Shown here in pieces: positions 7,671 to 16,334 of a stretch of 31,146 nucleotides of DNA (positions within the stretch are counted from its first letter, which is position 1; each line of letters begins with the position of its first letter). Origin of the DNA: Phycisphaerales bacterium (GTDB taxonomy: Bacteria; Planctomycetota; Phycisphaerae; Phycisphaerales; UBA1924); contig JAUXUZ010000204.1 in the NCBI GenBank assembly GCA_030680655.1, forward strand, positions 1 through 31,146, given 5' to 3'. The notes under the pieces were generated by a model. The model made no database searches. It saw nothing but the letters and a program-made list of their open reading frames with translations, and was not told the origin of the DNA. The translations under genes and the position numbers were made by a program.

Positions 7671-8990
7671 ATGAACAGCCAGCCGCACACCCACGCAGCG
7701 ATCCTCTCTACCGGTGATGAACTGGTGATGGGCCAGTTGCAGGACACCAACACCCGGTGGCTCGCCGAGCGGTTGAGCGACCGCGGCATCCGCGTAGTGG
7801 AGGCGGCGACGGTCGGCGACGACCTTGATGTTCTCTCCGCCACGCTCGCGCGGCTGTGCGCCGCTGCCCCGCTGGTGGTGATGTCCGGCGGTCTCGGGGC
7901 GACCGACGGCGACCTCACGCGTCAGGCGGTCTGCTACCTGACTAAAGACGCGCTGACCACCGACGAAGCCGTCGCGGATCAGCTCACTGCGTATCTCACC
8001 GCACGCGGGAAGGCGGTCACCGAGCGGCAACTGCGGCAGGCTCAGCGTCCGACGCGGGCGGTCACGCTCGCCAACACCGTGGGGACGGCGCCGGGCCTGT
8101 ACGCCGCGACCGGCTCGGCCGACCTCTTCTGCCTCCCCGGCCCCCCGGGTGAACTCCGCCCGATGTGGCGCGACCACGTTGAACCGCGGCTGCGCCCCGA
8201 CCCGCGCTGCGGCGTGTGTGCTCACCTTGTTTACGCGGCAGGGATCCCCGAGGCGGACGCGGCCGACCGGCTGCGGGAACTCACGCAGCGTGGCCGCGAC
8301 ATCACCGTCAACTTGACAGCCAGTGGGGGCATCCTCACGATCCGCGCCCGCGCCGAGGGGGAGCTCACCCCCGACCTTGCCAAGCGCTTTGACGCAGCGC
8401 TCGCGGCCGTGCGTGACCTGCTCGGTCCGCACGTCATCGCCGAAGCCCCCGCCTCGGACCGGCCCGCGAACGAGCTTCTCTGCGCCGCGGTGCTCGACAC
8501 ACTGCGGCGCGGCGGGCAGACGCTCGCGACGGTCGAGTCGTGCTCTGGCGGAATGCTCGGTCAGATGCTCACTGCGATCACCGGTTCGTCGGACGCATAC
8601 CTGGGCGGCGCGGTGACCTATGCCGACGAGCTCAAGGTCGCGCTCGCGGCCGTACCGAAAGCCACCATCGAGTCGCACGGTGCTGTGAGCCGCGAGACAG
8701 CCACAGCGATGGCCCTGGGAGGCCTCGCGGCGACCGGCGCGACGCACGCCTTGGCGGTTACCGGCATCGCCGGCCCGGGTGGCGCGACGATCGACAAGCC
8801 CGTTGGAATGGTCTGGATCGCACGCGCGGCGCGCGGGCCGGGCCCGCTGGCTGTTGACGCGCGGTGCTTCCGCTTCACGGGCGATCGCCACGATGTGCGC
8901 ACCCGTTCGTGCACGACCGCGCTGACCATGCTGCTGTTTGCTCTGAAGAACAGTGACCCCGGGCGATTGCTCTGGCAGCACGTCCCATAA
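7671..8990 (+). CDS. cinA: CinA-family protein with nicotinamide-nucleotide amidohydrolase domain
   Basis: A 439-residue protein of the usual CinA length. Residues 8 to about 175 form the MoCF/COG1058 domain (ILSTGDELVMGQLQDTNTRW, VVMSGGLGATDGDLTRQAV, CLPGPPGEL); the usual GGLGPTxDDLT has Ala for Pro and Gly-Asp for Asp-Asp. Residues from about 275 form the C-terminal amidohydrolase: TVESCSGGMLGQ with the catalytic Ser290, YLGGAVTYADELK, GAVSRETATAMA and AVTGIAGPGGATIDKPVG. Family members recycle NMN to nicotinate mononucleotide and hydrolyse ADP-ribose. It starts 18 nt after pyruvate kinase and is probably in the same transcript. Confidence 0.9.
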   Translation: MNSQPHTHAAILSTGDELVMGQLQDTNTRWLAERLSDRGIRVVEAATVGDDLDVLSATLARLCAAAPLVVMSGGLGATDGDLTRQAVCYLTKDALTTDEAVADQLTAYLTARGKAVTERQLRQAQRPTRAVTLANTVGTAPGLYAATGSADLFCLPGPPGELRPMWRDHVEPRLRPDPRCGVCAHLVYAAGIPEADAADRLRELTQRGRDITVNLTASGGILTIRARAEGELTPDLAKRFDAALAAVRDLLGPHVIAEAPASDRPANELLCAAVLDTLRRGGQTLATVESCSGGMLGQMLTAITGSSDAYLGGAVTYADELKVALAAVPKATIESHGAVSRETATAMALGGLAATGATHALAVTGIAGPGGATIDKPVGMVWIARAARGPGPLAVDARCFRFTGDRHDVRTRSCTTALTMLLFALKNSDPGRLLWQHVP

Positions 8991-9141
8991 GCGCGGAGGC
9001 GTGGCACGGGCCTCGGCGCCGCACGATCGTGCGCGGTGTTGCCTCTCCGCAACACCCAACCGTTACAGACTGACCCGCGGTTGTCGTATTTTCGCCACAC
9101 TCCCTTGCCGCGGCGTCGCGGTGTGGTCGATTATCAACAGC

Positions 9142-9996
9142 ATGAGCGGACTCCCTCCATCTTCACGCCCCCCGGGCGAGGGCGGCGGCCTGCGGCCTAC
9201 GCGCACGCCGGCCCCGAAACCGTGGCGCCGACCGGCTGAACCCGACCTCGTTGCCGACAGGCTCGGGCTGCTGGTGCACGAGCTGTCGGGCCTGGTCGAC
9301 GGTTCGATGAGGCACATCGGGCTCGCGCTGCGGAACGTTGACGAGGGCGTGACCGTCCGCCGGGAGACCGACAACATCGCCGACCGGCTGCGCACCGTGC
9401 AGGCCGCTCTGGAACGCATGGCCGATGCGATCCGGCACGCGGCGGGCGCAGCGCCGATGCACTGGCTACAGGCGTCGTTCAACGCAACGCTCGCCGATGC
9501 GGTGCAGTACGCGGTGGGGATCATGGAGCCGCTGGCAACCGACCGCGGCGTGACGATCGAGACGGACCTTGATCCGTCGTTCCGCACGCTCCCGCCGGGG
9601 CACCTTTACACCGTTGTTGTGAACGCGCTGCGCAACGCGCTGGAGTCCATCGTTGCATCCGGAGAGTCAAAGGGCACGATCTCGGTAACCGGCTGGGTGG
9701 AGTGCCGCCCGGGTGCCGATCCGGAATCGTCAACGCGTCAGTTCGTCTGGCTTGAGATCTCAGACAGCGGGCTCGGCCCACCCCCGCTGCCGGAAGGACG
9801 CGAGAGCATCGTCTTTGAGCCCGCGTTCAGCACCAAGCCGGGCGGCGTTGGTATCGGGCTGGCGCTGAGCCGTCAGATTGTGGAGGGCATCGGCGGGAGC
9901 ATCGAGCTGCGCAGCGGCCCTAAGGGCGTCGGCGCAACGCTCGCCGTCTCGTTCCCGGCCTTGGAGATGGAGAGCCCCGCTCAGCCGATCGGCTGA
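9142..9996 (+). CDS. Soluble sensor histidine kinase
   Basis: A 284-residue kinase with no membrane segment and no recognisable input domain. A basic Pro-rich stretch of about 35 residues is followed by a dimerisation helix with the candidate phospho-acceptor His46 (LVHELSG) and a heptad-like helix to about residue 105. The ATPase domain has the N box (NALRNALES, Asn161 and Asn165), G1 (DSGLG from Asp208), the F box (FEPAFSTKPGG) and G2 (GVGIGLALSRQIVEGIGG). The H box lacks the Pro usual two to three residues after His-Glu. It is followed after 68 nt by a sigma-54 response regulator, its likely partner. The ATG has no clear Shine-Dalgarno sequence. Confidence 0.87.
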   Translation: MSGLPPSSRPPGEGGGLRPTRTPAPKPWRRPAEPDLVADRLGLLVHELSGLVDGSMRHIGLALRNVDEGVTVRRETDNIADRLRTVQAALERMADAIRHAAGAAPMHWLQASFNATLADAVQYAVGIMEPLATDRGVTIETDLDPSFRTLPPGHLYTVVVNALRNALESIVASGESKGTISVTGWVECRPGADPESSTRQFVWLEISDSGLGPPPLPEGRESIVFEPAFSTKPGGVGIGLALSRQIVEGIGGSIELRSGPKGVGATLAVSFPALEMESPAQPIG

Positions 9997-10064
9997 CGGC
10001 AGCCCAGTTCCGTTCCGCGCCCTCTCGCTCTCGTGCACACCTTGCGAACTTCTCGGAGTCAGCC

Positions 10065-11570
10065 TTGCCCTCAAGCACACCGCATCCCGCAGCGCAGCCG
10101 CCGGCTCGAATCCTGGTTGTAGACGATGACCCCATCGTCGCCGAGAGTCTTGCTGAGTTTCTTGCGGCCGAGAGCTTCAGCGTGGCGACCGCCTCCAGCG
10201 GCGCAGAGGCTCTGGACATCATCGCCAAGGCGGAGCAGGGGACCGAGGGCGGCTCGCCCGCACGGCCCAACCCGTTCGCCGTTGCGATCGTTGACGTCGC
10301 GATGCCGCAGATGAACGGGATGGACCTGCTCAAACGCATCGGCGCCGAGCACCCGGGCACAAGCGTGCTGATGCTCACCGGTTACGGGACTATTGAGAGC
10401 GCCGTGCAAGCGGTGCGGCTCGGGGCGGCGGACTACCTAACCAAGCCCGTGGTTGACGATGAGCTGCGCATCGCTTTGGAGCGTGCGCTGCGTCAACAGG
10501 CCTTGCAGGCGGAGAACCGGTCGCTCAAACAGCAGCTCGACTCACGCTTTGGCCTTGAGAACATCGTGGGCGCTGACGCCCGCATGCTCCGCACTTACGA
10601 CCTGATCGAGGCGGTCGCGCCCACCAAGACAACCGTGCTCATGTCGGGCGAGAGCGGCGTGGGCAAGAGCCTCGTCGCCCACGCGATCCACCTGCGGTCG
10701 CCACGCCGCGCCAAGCCGTTCGTTGAGCTCGCCTGCGGCTCGATCCCCGAGACGCTCCTGGAGTCTGAACTCTTCGGGCACGTCAAGGGGGCGTTTACCG
10801 GTGCGCACGCCGACAAGGTCGGCAAGTTCCTCGCGGCCGACGGCGGGACGCTCTTCCTCGACGAGATCAACAGCGCCTCGCCGGGCATGCAGCTGAAGCT
10901 GCTGCGCGTGCTGCAGGAGAAGCGGTTCGAGCCCGTCGGCGGCAACGTGACGATCGAAACCGACGTGCGTGTGATCCTCGCCAGCAACCAGCCGCTGGAG
11001 GACCTGGTCGCCCAGGGTCGCTTCCGGCAGGACCTGTACTACCGCGTGAACGTCGTCATGATCGAGCTGCCCCCGCTGCGCGAGCGGATCAGCGACATCC
11101 CGGCGCTCGCTGAGCACTTCCTGCGCCAGCACGCGGCATCGATGGGTAAGACCATCGTCGGCTTCGACGCCGCGGCGATGGATGCGCTCCGCCGCCACCC
11201 GTACCCCGGCAACGTGCGCGAGCTGTCCAACATCGTCGAGCGGGCGTGCGTGCTGACGCGCTCGCCCACGATCCACACCGACGACCTCCCCAAGCACGTC
11301 GTGTCGCCAGCGCATGTCACGGGGCATGTTTGCGCGCCCCCACTGGCGCGGATCGGGCCCGGCCTGCACGCGGTGCACACATCAGCCGATGCGCAGAGCC
11401 TGGGAGATGCGCTCAAAGAGCCCGAAAAGCAAATCATCCTCAACGCTCTCAAGGCGTCGAATTGGAACCGCGTCAAGGCTGCAGAGGCCCTCAACATCAA
11501 CCGCACAACGCTCTACAAGAAGATGAAGTTGCTCGGGATCGACCCTTCCCGGGACTCGCTCGCGAGTTGA
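10065..11570 (+). CDS. NtrC-family sigma-54-dependent response regulator
   Basis: A 501-residue regulator with receiver, AAA+ and Fis-type DNA-binding domains. The receiver (about 15-140) has VVDDDP, the phospho-acceptor Asp77 in VAIVDVAMPQMNG, LTGYG and DYLTKPV. The AAA+ domain (about 165-395) has Walker A SGESGVGKS (Lys201), an intact GAFTGA loop at 242-247 that contacts sigma-54, Walker B GGTLFLDEIN and RHPYPGNVRELSN. The C-terminal helix-turn-helix is NRVKAAEALNINRTTLYKK. The start is TTG, supported by GGAG six bases upstream. It should activate sigma-54 promoters when phosphorylated by the adjacent kinase; the target genes are not evident. Confidence 0.94.
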   Translation: MPSSTPHPAAQPPARILVVDDDPIVAESLAEFLAAESFSVATASSGAEALDIIAKAEQGTEGGSPARPNPFAVAIVDVAMPQMNGMDLLKRIGAEHPGTSVLMLTGYGTIESAVQAVRLGAADYLTKPVVDDELRIALERALRQQALQAENRSLKQQLDSRFGLENIVGADARMLRTYDLIEAVAPTKTTVLMSGESGVGKSLVAHAIHLRSPRRAKPFVELACGSIPETLLESELFGHVKGAFTGAHADKVGKFLAADGGTLFLDEINSASPGMQLKLLRVLQEKRFEPVGGNVTIETDVRVILASNQPLEDLVAQGRFRQDLYYRVNVVMIELPPLRERISDIPALAEHFLRQHAASMGKTIVGFDAAAMDALRRHPYPGNVRELSNIVERACVLTRSPTIHTDDLPKHVVSPAHVTGHVCAPPLARIGPGLHAVHTSADAQSLGDALKEPEKQIILNALKASNWNRVKAAEALNINRTTLYKKMKLLGIDPSRDSLAS

Positions 11571-11600
11571 GACTCCGCGGCACAGGTGCGCACCCGTCGA

Positions 11601-13976
11601 TCACGGCTGACAGCCGGCGAAGAACGCGTCGATGAACGCGATGAAGTCGTTGTTGTCGAGCACGCCGTCCCCGCCGCTGACGCCGCCTTGCATCCCCACG
11701 TCGGCAATCAGCCTGTCGCCATTGAAGAACGCGTTGATGAAGACGATGAAGTCGTTGTTGTCCAGCAGTCCGTCGGGACCCGTGACGCCGCCCTGCCTGC
11801 CAACGTCCGCAGTGCACGCCCCGCACACCGGCAGCCCGCGGGCGAGGAGCCGGTCGATGAGCCCGGGCGAGAGCAGTTCGGCGAGGCCGAGCCCGCCCAT
11901 CGATACATCGGGCAGCCCAGCGTCCGGCGGCAACCACGACGGGTCAACGTTCGATCGGCGGTAAAGCAGGCTCGCGCCGGAGCGGAACGACTGACGAGCG
12001 CCGGTGCGGTACGCGTGGTACGCAGCTGTGGCCTCACGCACGCCCAAGCCGTCCGCTCGGCCCGCGAGGCCGCACAACGCGGTGAACGTGGCGACGTTTC
12101 CCGGCGAGTTGTTGATCGCGTCGGCGTGGTAGCCGCCCCATTCCGGCTTGGTCGTTCCCGCGGAGAAGACGGTGAACCAGCGCGGCGCGTTGTCGTCGGT
12201 CCACGCCGCGGCCGACGAAGAAACGTTGGCCACCTGCTGGCGCCAGTCGCTCTGAGCGCGGTAGTCGTCAACGAGCAGCGCTGGGTAGACCGAGATGAAC
12301 GCGGGGCCAAACCCGCCGAACGTTCCTGCCACGCTGCGGCCGTTGATAAACGAGGCGCTCGGCATCGTTGCGCGGTTGAGCCATGAGTTGTACGTCAACG
12401 CCGTGTCGGTCGTCCCGTAGAACGCGGCCTGCTGCATGAAGATCAGCCCCTCGTGGAACGGCTGCGACCACGAGTTGCTGTCGGGCCCGCCAGCAAGCCC
12501 CTTGAGGAGCATGAAGCGGCCGTTGGGGATGACGTACCCGTCCCAGTTGTTCACCGTGCAGCAGATCTGGCGGGCCGCGCTCACGATCTGGGCATCCTGT
12601 GAGAAGTGCTCACCGGCCCGCGCGGCCGCGGCGACGATCTTCATCGTGCTCATGGTGGCGAACTCGGGGTCCCAGCCGTTCTTTGCGCCTCCGGTGAACG
12701 GGTCGATCCAGTGCCGGTAGATGCCGTTAGCATTGCGCGTCGGTGCCGGGCCAGACGCCTGACCCGCATACCGCTTCAGCACCGTGCGCACCAGCGGGCG
12801 AGCATCAGGGTCGCCGAAGAGCTCGTCGGCGGTGGTCAGCATCAGCACCACCCACGCGGCGCCGTCGGGCGTCGCGGGGTGAAAGAGGGTGCCCCCTACG
12901 GCAACCTCACCGTCGATCACCCAGCCAGCGGGCTCACCTTGCGGTGAGATCAGCCCCTTTGCAAAGGCAACCTGCTGGCGGACCTCATCCTCCAGCCAAT
13001 GCTCGAAGCCGAGCCGCACGTCCGTCGTGTCGGTCACCCGGCGAACACCGGTGGTGTCGCCGATCAGCAGGCTCCCGTCGGCCCCGGCCGCGACTGACTG
13101 CGGGCCCGGGCCGGTGGTGTAGTCGACCGAGGCGGCCGGCGGGTTGCCGCGAACTGACGCGGCCGCAACAAATCGCACGCGACCGTCCGCGTTCCCCACG
13201 TATAAGCCTCCGTTCGCCGGCCCTCCGAAGTGCTCAGAGAAGGCGATCGACACAACGCCGGTCCCTACGTTCCCGATCGGTGTCGCAACGCCGGGCGTCG
13301 GCGCGGCACGGAACAGCACGCCGTTCGCATCGACCGCCAGCAGCAGTCCGCCAACCCGGTCGATGGTGATCGCGACCACTTCGACACCCGCCTGCGTCTG
13401 AACATCGCCTTGGCTGGTGCCAGTCAGTTGGTTTCGCTGCGCGGAGCGCACCGACACGCCGCCGACTGAAGCGGCGTACAGCCTTCCGCCCCAGTGGACC
13501 ATCGCGTCGCTGGCCGAGCTCGCTCGGGCGGGTGCAACGGCCGTGCTTGCAAACAGCGACATCGCGCCCGTTTCGACGTCCATTCGGACGATGTCGTCGT
13601 ACCTTGCAACGCTTGGGTTCCCTGCGACAGGCCTGCGCACGACCACAAAGAGCAGGCGCCCGCTCTCGCTGAAGCAGAGCCGCCCGAAGCGGGCGGTCGC
13701 CGTGTTCAGACCGCTGATCAAGGGTGCAACGTCGGCCAGCGATCGGCTGAGGCGGAGTTGCTGGCGGACGTCCCGTACTTCGATCGTCGCGCCGTCGCTG
13801 GTTGCCCAGAGCCCGCCAAGCCCCGCGGCGGCGACCTGCTTCTCACCCACCCCGGTCGGGGCCGGCCACGGGCCGACCACCGGCGCGGCGTTGGCCGCTG
13901 CCGCCAAAGCCACGCACACCGCCGCGAGCAGCCCCGCGATCGCACCGCGCCGGATTGGTTGAGCAGATCGTGTCAT
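11601..13976 (-). CDS. Secreted protein of unknown function with two C-terminal dockerin-like repeats
   Basis: A 791-residue protein starting with a signal peptide (hydrophobic core about residues 11-30). Residues about 30-310 contain repeated beta-rich blocks such as GLWATSDGATIEV, GGLYVGNADGRVRF and GSLLIGDTTGVRRV, suggesting a beta-propeller. The middle, about 320-700, is Trp/Ala-rich with WSQPFHEGLIFMQQAAF and WGGYHADAINNSPGN and resembles an alpha/alpha barrel; I do not recognise a catalytic motif. The end has two EF-loop-like repeats with DGLLDNNDFIVFINAFF and DGVLDNNDFIAFIDAFF, closing in GCQP. This matches the Gly-Cys type dockerin tails known from Phycisphaerae, thought to attach or sort secreted proteins. 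An in-frame start 24 codons upstream lacks a signal peptide. Confidence 0.78.
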   Translation of the reverse strand: MTRSAQPIRRGAIAGLLAAVCVALAAAANAAPVVGPWPAPTGVGEKQVAAAGLGGLWATSDGATIEVRDVRQQLRLSRSLADVAPLISGLNTATARFGRLCFSESGRLLFVVVRRPVAGNPSVARYDDIVRMDVETGAMSLFASTAVAPARASSASDAMVHWGGRLYAASVGGVSVRSAQRNQLTGTSQGDVQTQAGVEVVAITIDRVGGLLLAVDANGVLFRAAPTPGVATPIGNVGTGVVSIAFSEHFGGPANGGLYVGNADGRVRFVAAASVRGNPPAASVDYTTGPGPQSVAAGADGSLLIGDTTGVRRVTDTTDVRLGFEHWLEDEVRQQVAFAKGLISPQGEPAGWVIDGEVAVGGTLFHPATPDGAAWVVLMLTTADELFGDPDARPLVRTVLKRYAGQASGPAPTRNANGIYRHWIDPFTGGAKNGWDPEFATMSTMKIVAAAARAGEHFSQDAQIVSAARQICCTVNNWDGYVIPNGRFMLLKGLAGGPDSNSWSQPFHEGLIFMQQAAFYGTTDTALTYNSWLNRATMPSASFINGRSVAGTFGGFGPAFISVYPALLVDDYRAQSDWRQQVANVSSSAAAWTDDNAPRWFTVFSAGTTKPEWGGYHADAINNSPGNVATFTALCGLAGRADGLGVREATAAYHAYRTGARQSFRSGASLLYRRSNVDPSWLPPDAGLPDVSMGGLGLAELLSPGLIDRLLARGLPVCGACTADVGRQGGVTGPDGLLDNNDFIVFINAFFNGDRLIADVGMQGGVSGGDGVLDNNDFIAFIDAFFAGCQP
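11631..11763 (-). repeat. Two copies of the 28-nt dockerin-loop coding repeat
   Basis: Near-identical 28-nt blocks at 11631-11658 and 11736-11763 encode the LDNNDFI(V/A)FI core of the two dockerin-like repeats. Two more copies lie at 14155-14182 and 14257-14284 in the next gene. The DNA identity exceeds what protein conservation alone needs. Confidence 0.7.
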
Positions 13977-14045
13977 CACACTTGTACGGTCAAAGGATGT
14001 GCCGGGATGCCTGCACCCCAAACATGGCCCGGTTGGACTCAAAAG

Positions 14046-14074
14046 CAAGAGCGCGGCAACCTGCCGCGCTCTTG
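14046..14074 (-). terminator. Intrinsic terminator of the second dockerin-like gene
   Basis: A perfect stem (AAGAGCGCGGCA pairing with TGCCGCGCTCTT, plus one more C-G pair) with a 3-nt loop lies 50 nt after the stop of the gene ending at 14125. Read on the minus strand it is followed by GCTTTTGAG, a short U tract. Confidence 0.8.
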
Positions 14075-14124
14075 ATCATGCAGATTTTCTATCCGTCGGC
14101 AGCGCCTGAGACCGGCATCGGTTG

Positions 14125-15201
14125 TTATCCGGCACAACCGCTGAAGAACTGATCGATGAAGACGATGAAGTCGTTGTTGTCCCACGAGCCGTCAGATCCG
14201 GCAACGCCGCCCTGGATGCCGCGGTCGGCGAGCGGGTTGTTGGCGAAGAAGTAGTCGATGAAGACGATGAAATCATTGTTGTCGAGCACGCCGTCAGCGC
14301 CGGGGACGCCACCCTGGCCGCCGACATCGGCGGGGCCGCAGGGCGCAGGGCCCGCGGGCAACTGCGTGAAGGTGAAGTCGTCGTAGTAGATCGCGCCGCC
14401 GCTGGCGGTTGCCGTCGGGTTAAACCGTCCGAACGTGATCTTGGCGCGGTCGGGCCAGCGGGTCTGGCCCGCCGGCGGGTTGGGCCAGGTGCCGGGTGCC
14501 GGGAGGGAGTAGTTGCCCGCCGCGTTCGACTCAACCTGGTCTTTCCATCCCTGGAGGGTGGCGGTGCGGGCGGGCCACGTGATGGTGCGCTGGTTCCAGA
14601 TGCCGTTAGTGGTGCCCCATTGCAGCGAGGCCTGCGCACGCACGTCGCGCTGGAAGCCGAAGTTCCAGCCGTCGTACGCCGCGTTGTTCTGGAAGCCGTT
14701 TCCGGCGCCCTTCACGTCGATCTTCATCGACGCCGGCGCGAAGCCCTCGGGCCACATGAAATCCTGCCCGGGGTTCGCATCGACGGGCCAGTTCGGTGTC
14801 GGCGGCTCACCCAGCGACTGGTCCGCGGGGATCATGAACCAGACCGACCACACGAGGTCTCCGAGTTGCCAACTGACGGGCACGTCGTAGTAGAGGAACG
14901 TGAAGTTCGGCGGCATCGAATCGAGCGTGTCGGTCGTGTACCCGTGGAACGCGTTGCCCGCGATCGCACCGATCGTCATCGAGCGCTGTCCGGTGTGGAA
15001 GTACAGCGTGCTGACGTCTGCCGACGGATCGTTGTTGTCAGTGAACCCGAAAATGTCGCCCGGGCGTGCGTTGACGGGCCTGCCGGCCTGCTGCCACGTC
15101 AATTCGAAACTGCCGTTGGTGAGCGTGTCGCTCAACTGCCCTTGGGCAACACACGCCAGCCCGGCCGCGCTGACAACCGCCGCTATGCACATTTTCCGCA
15201 T
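14125..15201 (-). CDS. Secreted jelly-roll-like protein with two C-terminal dockerin-like repeats
   Basis: A 358-residue protein. The start MRKMCIAAVVSAAGLACVAQ is a signal peptide placed after AGGAG with good spacing. The body begins LTNGSFELTW, as in many extracellular carbohydrate-binding-like beta sandwiches, continues with aromatic-rich segments (YHTGQRS-like block, WSVWFMIPADQ, DVKGAGNGFQNNA) and ends the sandwich with IYYDDFTFTQLP. I do not recognise a catalytic site. Two dockerin-like repeats follow (DGVLDNNDFIVFIDYFF and DGSWDNNDFIVFIDQFF) and the protein ends GCAG. It likely binds or holds extracellular polysaccharide. Its promoter carries the same operator type as the GH94 operon, which supports a role in glycan use. 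Confidence 0.8.
   Translation of the reverse strand: MRKMCIAAVVSAAGLACVAQGQLSDTLTNGSFELTWQQAGRPVNARPGDIFGFTDNNDPSADVSTLYFHTGQRSMTIGAIAGNAFHGYTTDTLDSMPPNFTFLYYDVPVSWQLGDLVWSVWFMIPADQSLGEPPTPNWPVDANPGQDFMWPEGFAPASMKIDVKGAGNGFQNNAAYDGWNFGFQRDVRAQASLQWGTTNGIWNQRTITWPARTATLQGWKDQVESNAAGNYSLPAPGTWPNPPAGQTRWPDRAKITFGRFNPTATASGGAIYYDDFTFTQLPAGPAPCGPADVGGQGGVPGADGVLDNNDFIVFIDYFFANNPLADRGIQGGVAGSDGSWDNNDFIVFIDQFFSGCAG
14155..14284 (-). repeat. Two further copies of the 28-nt dockerin-loop coding repeat
   Basis: Copies at 14155-14182 and 14257-14284 encode the DNNDFIVFID core of the two repeats. The first is nearly identical to the copy at 11736 in the neighbouring gene; the second differs at a few third positions. 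Confidence 0.7.
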
Positions 15202-15293
15202 GGTTCTGCTCCTGTCGTCGGACACCGATGAGTATGAGGCATGGAACCGGCCCCCCCAACCGATCGCAGCCGAAACGCGACGAAATACGCACG

Positions 15294-15334
15294 AGTAAGC
15301 CTTTACATTGTACCGATATTCTCGCCCCACGCAA
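15294..15334 (-). promoter_or_regulatory. Promoter with LacI-type operator before the second dockerin-like gene
   Basis: On the minus strand, TTGCGT (15334-15329), 16 nt and TACAAT (15312-15307) form a promoter about 105 nt before the start codon. The 14-mer TGTAAAGGCTTACT (15307-15294) begins at the last base of the -10 box and covers the expected start site. It is a partial dyad (GTAA and TTAC arms) like LacI-family operators and shares phase and GCTTAC core with two other promoters in this window. Confidence 0.55.
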
Positions 15335-15454
15335 GGTCTTTCCCAAATTCACTTTGCCACGTGACCCCCGCTAGCAGGCACCAGCCGTGGTTGAATGGCA
15401 GGAATCCGCTCGCGCGGGAGGTTGGCCCCCGCTCAAGTGGTGCACGCCTTCAGA

Positions 15455-15472
15455 TGGGGCATCTCTGCCCCA
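15455..15472 (-). terminator. Hairpin directly after the ABC permease operon
   Basis: TGGGGCA and TGCCCCA pair around a 4-nt loop two bases after the stop codon of the last permease gene. There is no U tract on the minus strand, so it may be an mRNA 3' end stabiliser or a Rho-dependent site and not a classical terminator. Confidence 0.45.
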
Positions 15473-15473
15473 C

Positions 15474-16334
15474 TCAGCCCTTGAGCCCCTCGGCGGAGAT
15501 TCCCCGCACGAACGAGCCCTGCGTCACGATGAACAGGAGCACCAGAGGCAAGACCACCAGGGTGCTCGCCGCCATCAGGAGGTTCCAGGGCGTCTGGCCC
15601 GCCTGGCTCTGGTAAAGCTGCAGGCCGAGGGCGAGTGTGTAGGTATCGCGGTGGTGCAGATAGATCAGCGGCCCGATGAAGTCGTTCCAGACGTAGACAA
15701 AGTGGAACAGGGCCACCACCGCCAGTGCCGGCTTGCTGAGCGGGACGATGATCCGCCAGAAGATCCCCCAGTGCCCCATGCCGTCGATCCGTGCCGCTTC
15801 GTCGAGCTCTTTGGGAATCCCCATGAAGAACTGTCGCAGCATGAAGATGTTGAACGCCCCGCCGAACCACGCCGGCACCCACAGCGGCGCGAGCGTTCCG
15901 TTCCACCCGAGCTGTTTGAAGATCGCAAACAGCGGCACCATCAGCACCGGGAACGGGATCATCATCGTTGCCAGTGTGATCGCGAACATCGCCCCGCGTC
16001 CCTTCCACCGGATGCGCGACAGCCCGTAGGCCACAACCGCGCTGCTGAGAGTCATGCCCGCTACGGAGAGCATCGCCACGATCAGCGTGTTGCGCAGGTA
16101 GAGCGGGAACTGCACGGTGCTGTCGTGCCAGACCGCTGTGTAGTTCTCCGCCGCCTGCGGCAGCGTGCTGCTCGCCGGATCGGGCAGGAGGCGGATCGCC
16201 TGGCTCGCGGCCTGCTTCTCAGGCTTCACGCTCGTGCTGATCATCCAGAGCAGCGGCATGACAAACGCGAGCGCAATCGCAAGCATCGCCACCGAGAGCA
16301 CGGCCACACCGGGTTTGAATTCCCACTTCTTCAT
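15474..16334 (-). CDS. Carbohydrate ABC transporter permease (MalG/UgpE type)
   Basis: A 286-residue inner-membrane protein with six predicted spans. The N-terminal helix contains AMLAIALAFVMPLLWMIS and is followed by a long periplasmic loop. The cytoplasmic EAA loop, the contact site for the ATPase, reads EAARIDGMGHWGIFWRIIVP. The ending LLFIVTQGSFVRGISAEGLKG is typical of the family, the final GLKG in particular. Start ATG overlaps the stop of the MalF-type partner as ATGA. With that partner it forms the transmembrane pore of a sugar or oligosaccharide importer. Confidence 0.93.
   Translation of the reverse strand: MKKWEFKPGVAVLSVAMLAIALAFVMPLLWMISTSVKPEKQAASQAIRLLPDPASSTLPQAAENYTAVWHDSTVQFPLYLRNTLIVAMLSVAGMTLSSAVVAYGLSRIRWKGRGAMFAITLATMMIPFPVLMVPLFAIFKQLGWNGTLAPLWVPAWFGGAFNIFMLRQFFMGIPKELDEAARIDGMGHWGIFWRIIVPLSKPALAVVALFHFVYVWNDFIGPLIYLHHRDTYTLALGLQLYQSQAGQTPWNLLMAASTLVVLPLVLLFIVTQGSFVRGISAEGLKG

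Noticed and set aside
9020..9033. Perfect 14-bp palindrome CGCACGATCGTGCG between cinA and the kinase gene
   Set aside because: A short GC-rich palindrome is not rare here, it lacks a U tract and no promoter is positioned near it, so I assign no role.
7410..9059. A 549-codon minus-strand open frame
   Set aside because: It lies antisense to pyruvate kinase and CinA and is Arg/Gly/His-rich as expected from GC-rich antisense DNA, without any motif.
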